48,072 nucleotides of DNA from an uncultured Oscillospiraceae bacterium (GTDB lineage: Bacteria > Bacillota > Clostridia > Oscillospirales > Oscillospiraceae), in the NCBI GenBank assembly GCA_934593275.1, contig CAKTQE010000011.1, positions 1 through 48,072 on the forward strand, written 5' to 3'. Position numbers and translations under genes: made by a program. Below, one piece after another: positions 47,918-48,072 of this stretch (the stretch's first letter is position 1; every line of letters begins with the position of its first letter). A model generated the notes under the pieces. That model was given only the letters and a program-made list of their open reading frames with translations. It made no database searches and was not told the DNA's origin.

Positions 47918-48072
47918 TTGGCAAGCTTCTCCTCAATGATCTTCCGAATGGCCGCCACAGATTCTTCCAGATTCAGGTTGGAGGTATCCACCTTTACGGA
48001 ATCCCGGCACATTTTAAGAGGCGCGATCTCCCGGTGGGTATCCTGGTAATCCCGCTGCTGGATTTCCTTGAG
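47914..48072 (-). CDS. cmk: Cytidylate kinase, C-terminal end (truncated by window)
   Basis: The last 52 residues of a protein that continues past the window end. IQQRDYQDTHREIAPLK followed by DSVKVDTSNLNLEESV and a C-terminal helix IRKIIEEKLAK matches the end of Cmk, the enzyme that phosphorylates CMP and dCMP. The stop at 47914 overlaps the start of ispH in ATGA. The cmk-ispH/rpsA order is typical of Clostridia. Confidence 0.93.
   Translation of the reverse strand, partial: LKEIQQRDYQDTHREIAPLKMCRDSVKVDTSNLNLEESVAAIRKIIEEKLAK

Noticed and set aside
1..48072. CRISPR arrays, insertion sequences, prophage, defence islands
   Set aside because: No regularly spaced repeats, transposase, integrase or phage genes were seen; the Thr-codon repeats at 36.6-36.8 kb are coding low-complexity sequence.

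Overview
The window looks like a chromosomal segment of an anaerobic, spore-forming member of the Clostridia, most plausibly an Oscillospiraceae/Ruminococcaceae-type gut bacterium. The reasons are a moderately high GC content, pyruvate:ferredoxin oxidoreductase, the mother-cell sporulation regulator SpoIIID, an FtsEX/PcsB-type wall-hydrolase cluster, an IspH-ribosomal S1 fusion typical of Clostridia, ECF transporters, an FMN riboswitch, and very regular promoters (mostly TTGACA-like, 17 bp, TATAAT-like). I see no rRNA, insertion sequence, phage or CRISPR. Nearly all genes are ordinary core or metabolic genes, and most are on the minus strand.

Layout, left to right. 1-4.3 kb: the 3' end of PFOR, a 50-aa ORF, a coiled-coil protein, threonine aldolase, SpoIIID, a 49-aa ORF on the opposite strand, and RlmH. 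4.3-5.7 kb: rsmE, a GNAT acetyltransferase and tRNA-Leu(GAG). 5.7-13.0 kb: a tightly overlapping minus-strand operon reading ecfT - fused ecfA - ecfS - TIM-barrel protein - cobT - cobU - cobS - short cobU-like - cobC-like. It faces a divergent DUF4430 lipoprotein gene (13.1-13.6 kb). I read this as a corrinoid uptake, salvage and possibly remodelling locus. 13.6-14.2 kb: an XRE regulator with a membrane tail, apparently frameshifted. 14.5-16.2 kb: phosphoglucomutase. 16.3-21.7 kb: ftsE-ftsX-two M23 hydrolase factors-ctpA, a cell-wall division module. 21.9-24.0 kb: a PucR-type regulator and RsuA. 24.0-25.5 kb: a DUF4830 protein, then an FMN riboswitch with ribU. 25.6-30.2 kb: an aldo/keto reductase with ferredoxin motifs and a serine operon apgM-serC-serA.

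30.3-33.4 kb: two identical tRNA-Gly(GCC) genes and a tmk-yitT-lipoprotein operon whose lipoprotein is a transglutaminase-like protein with an apparently lost catalytic dyad. 33.4-36.3 kb: csoR-copA with two CsoR-like palindromes over its promoter. 36.4-37.2 kb: a membrane-anchored Thr/Pro-stalk protein. 37.2-41.5 kb: a 1,415-residue fusion of two BcrA/HgdC-type activase domains with a dehydratase-like iron-sulfur region. 41.6-43.8 kb: an Hpt protein and a receiver-(degenerate GGDEF)-EAL protein. 44.0-48.1 kb: cmk (partial), ispH-rpsA fusion, Dabb, ACT and PFL-family (DUF711) genes.

The most interesting parts are the corrinoid locus (a CbiR-like candidate hydrolase, two complementary CobU-like proteins and a lipoprotein with a domain also found in vertebrate B12 carriers), the giant activase/dehydratase fusion, the serine operon with no serB in view, and the degenerate transglutaminase. 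All function calls come from reading motifs by eye; no database search was run.
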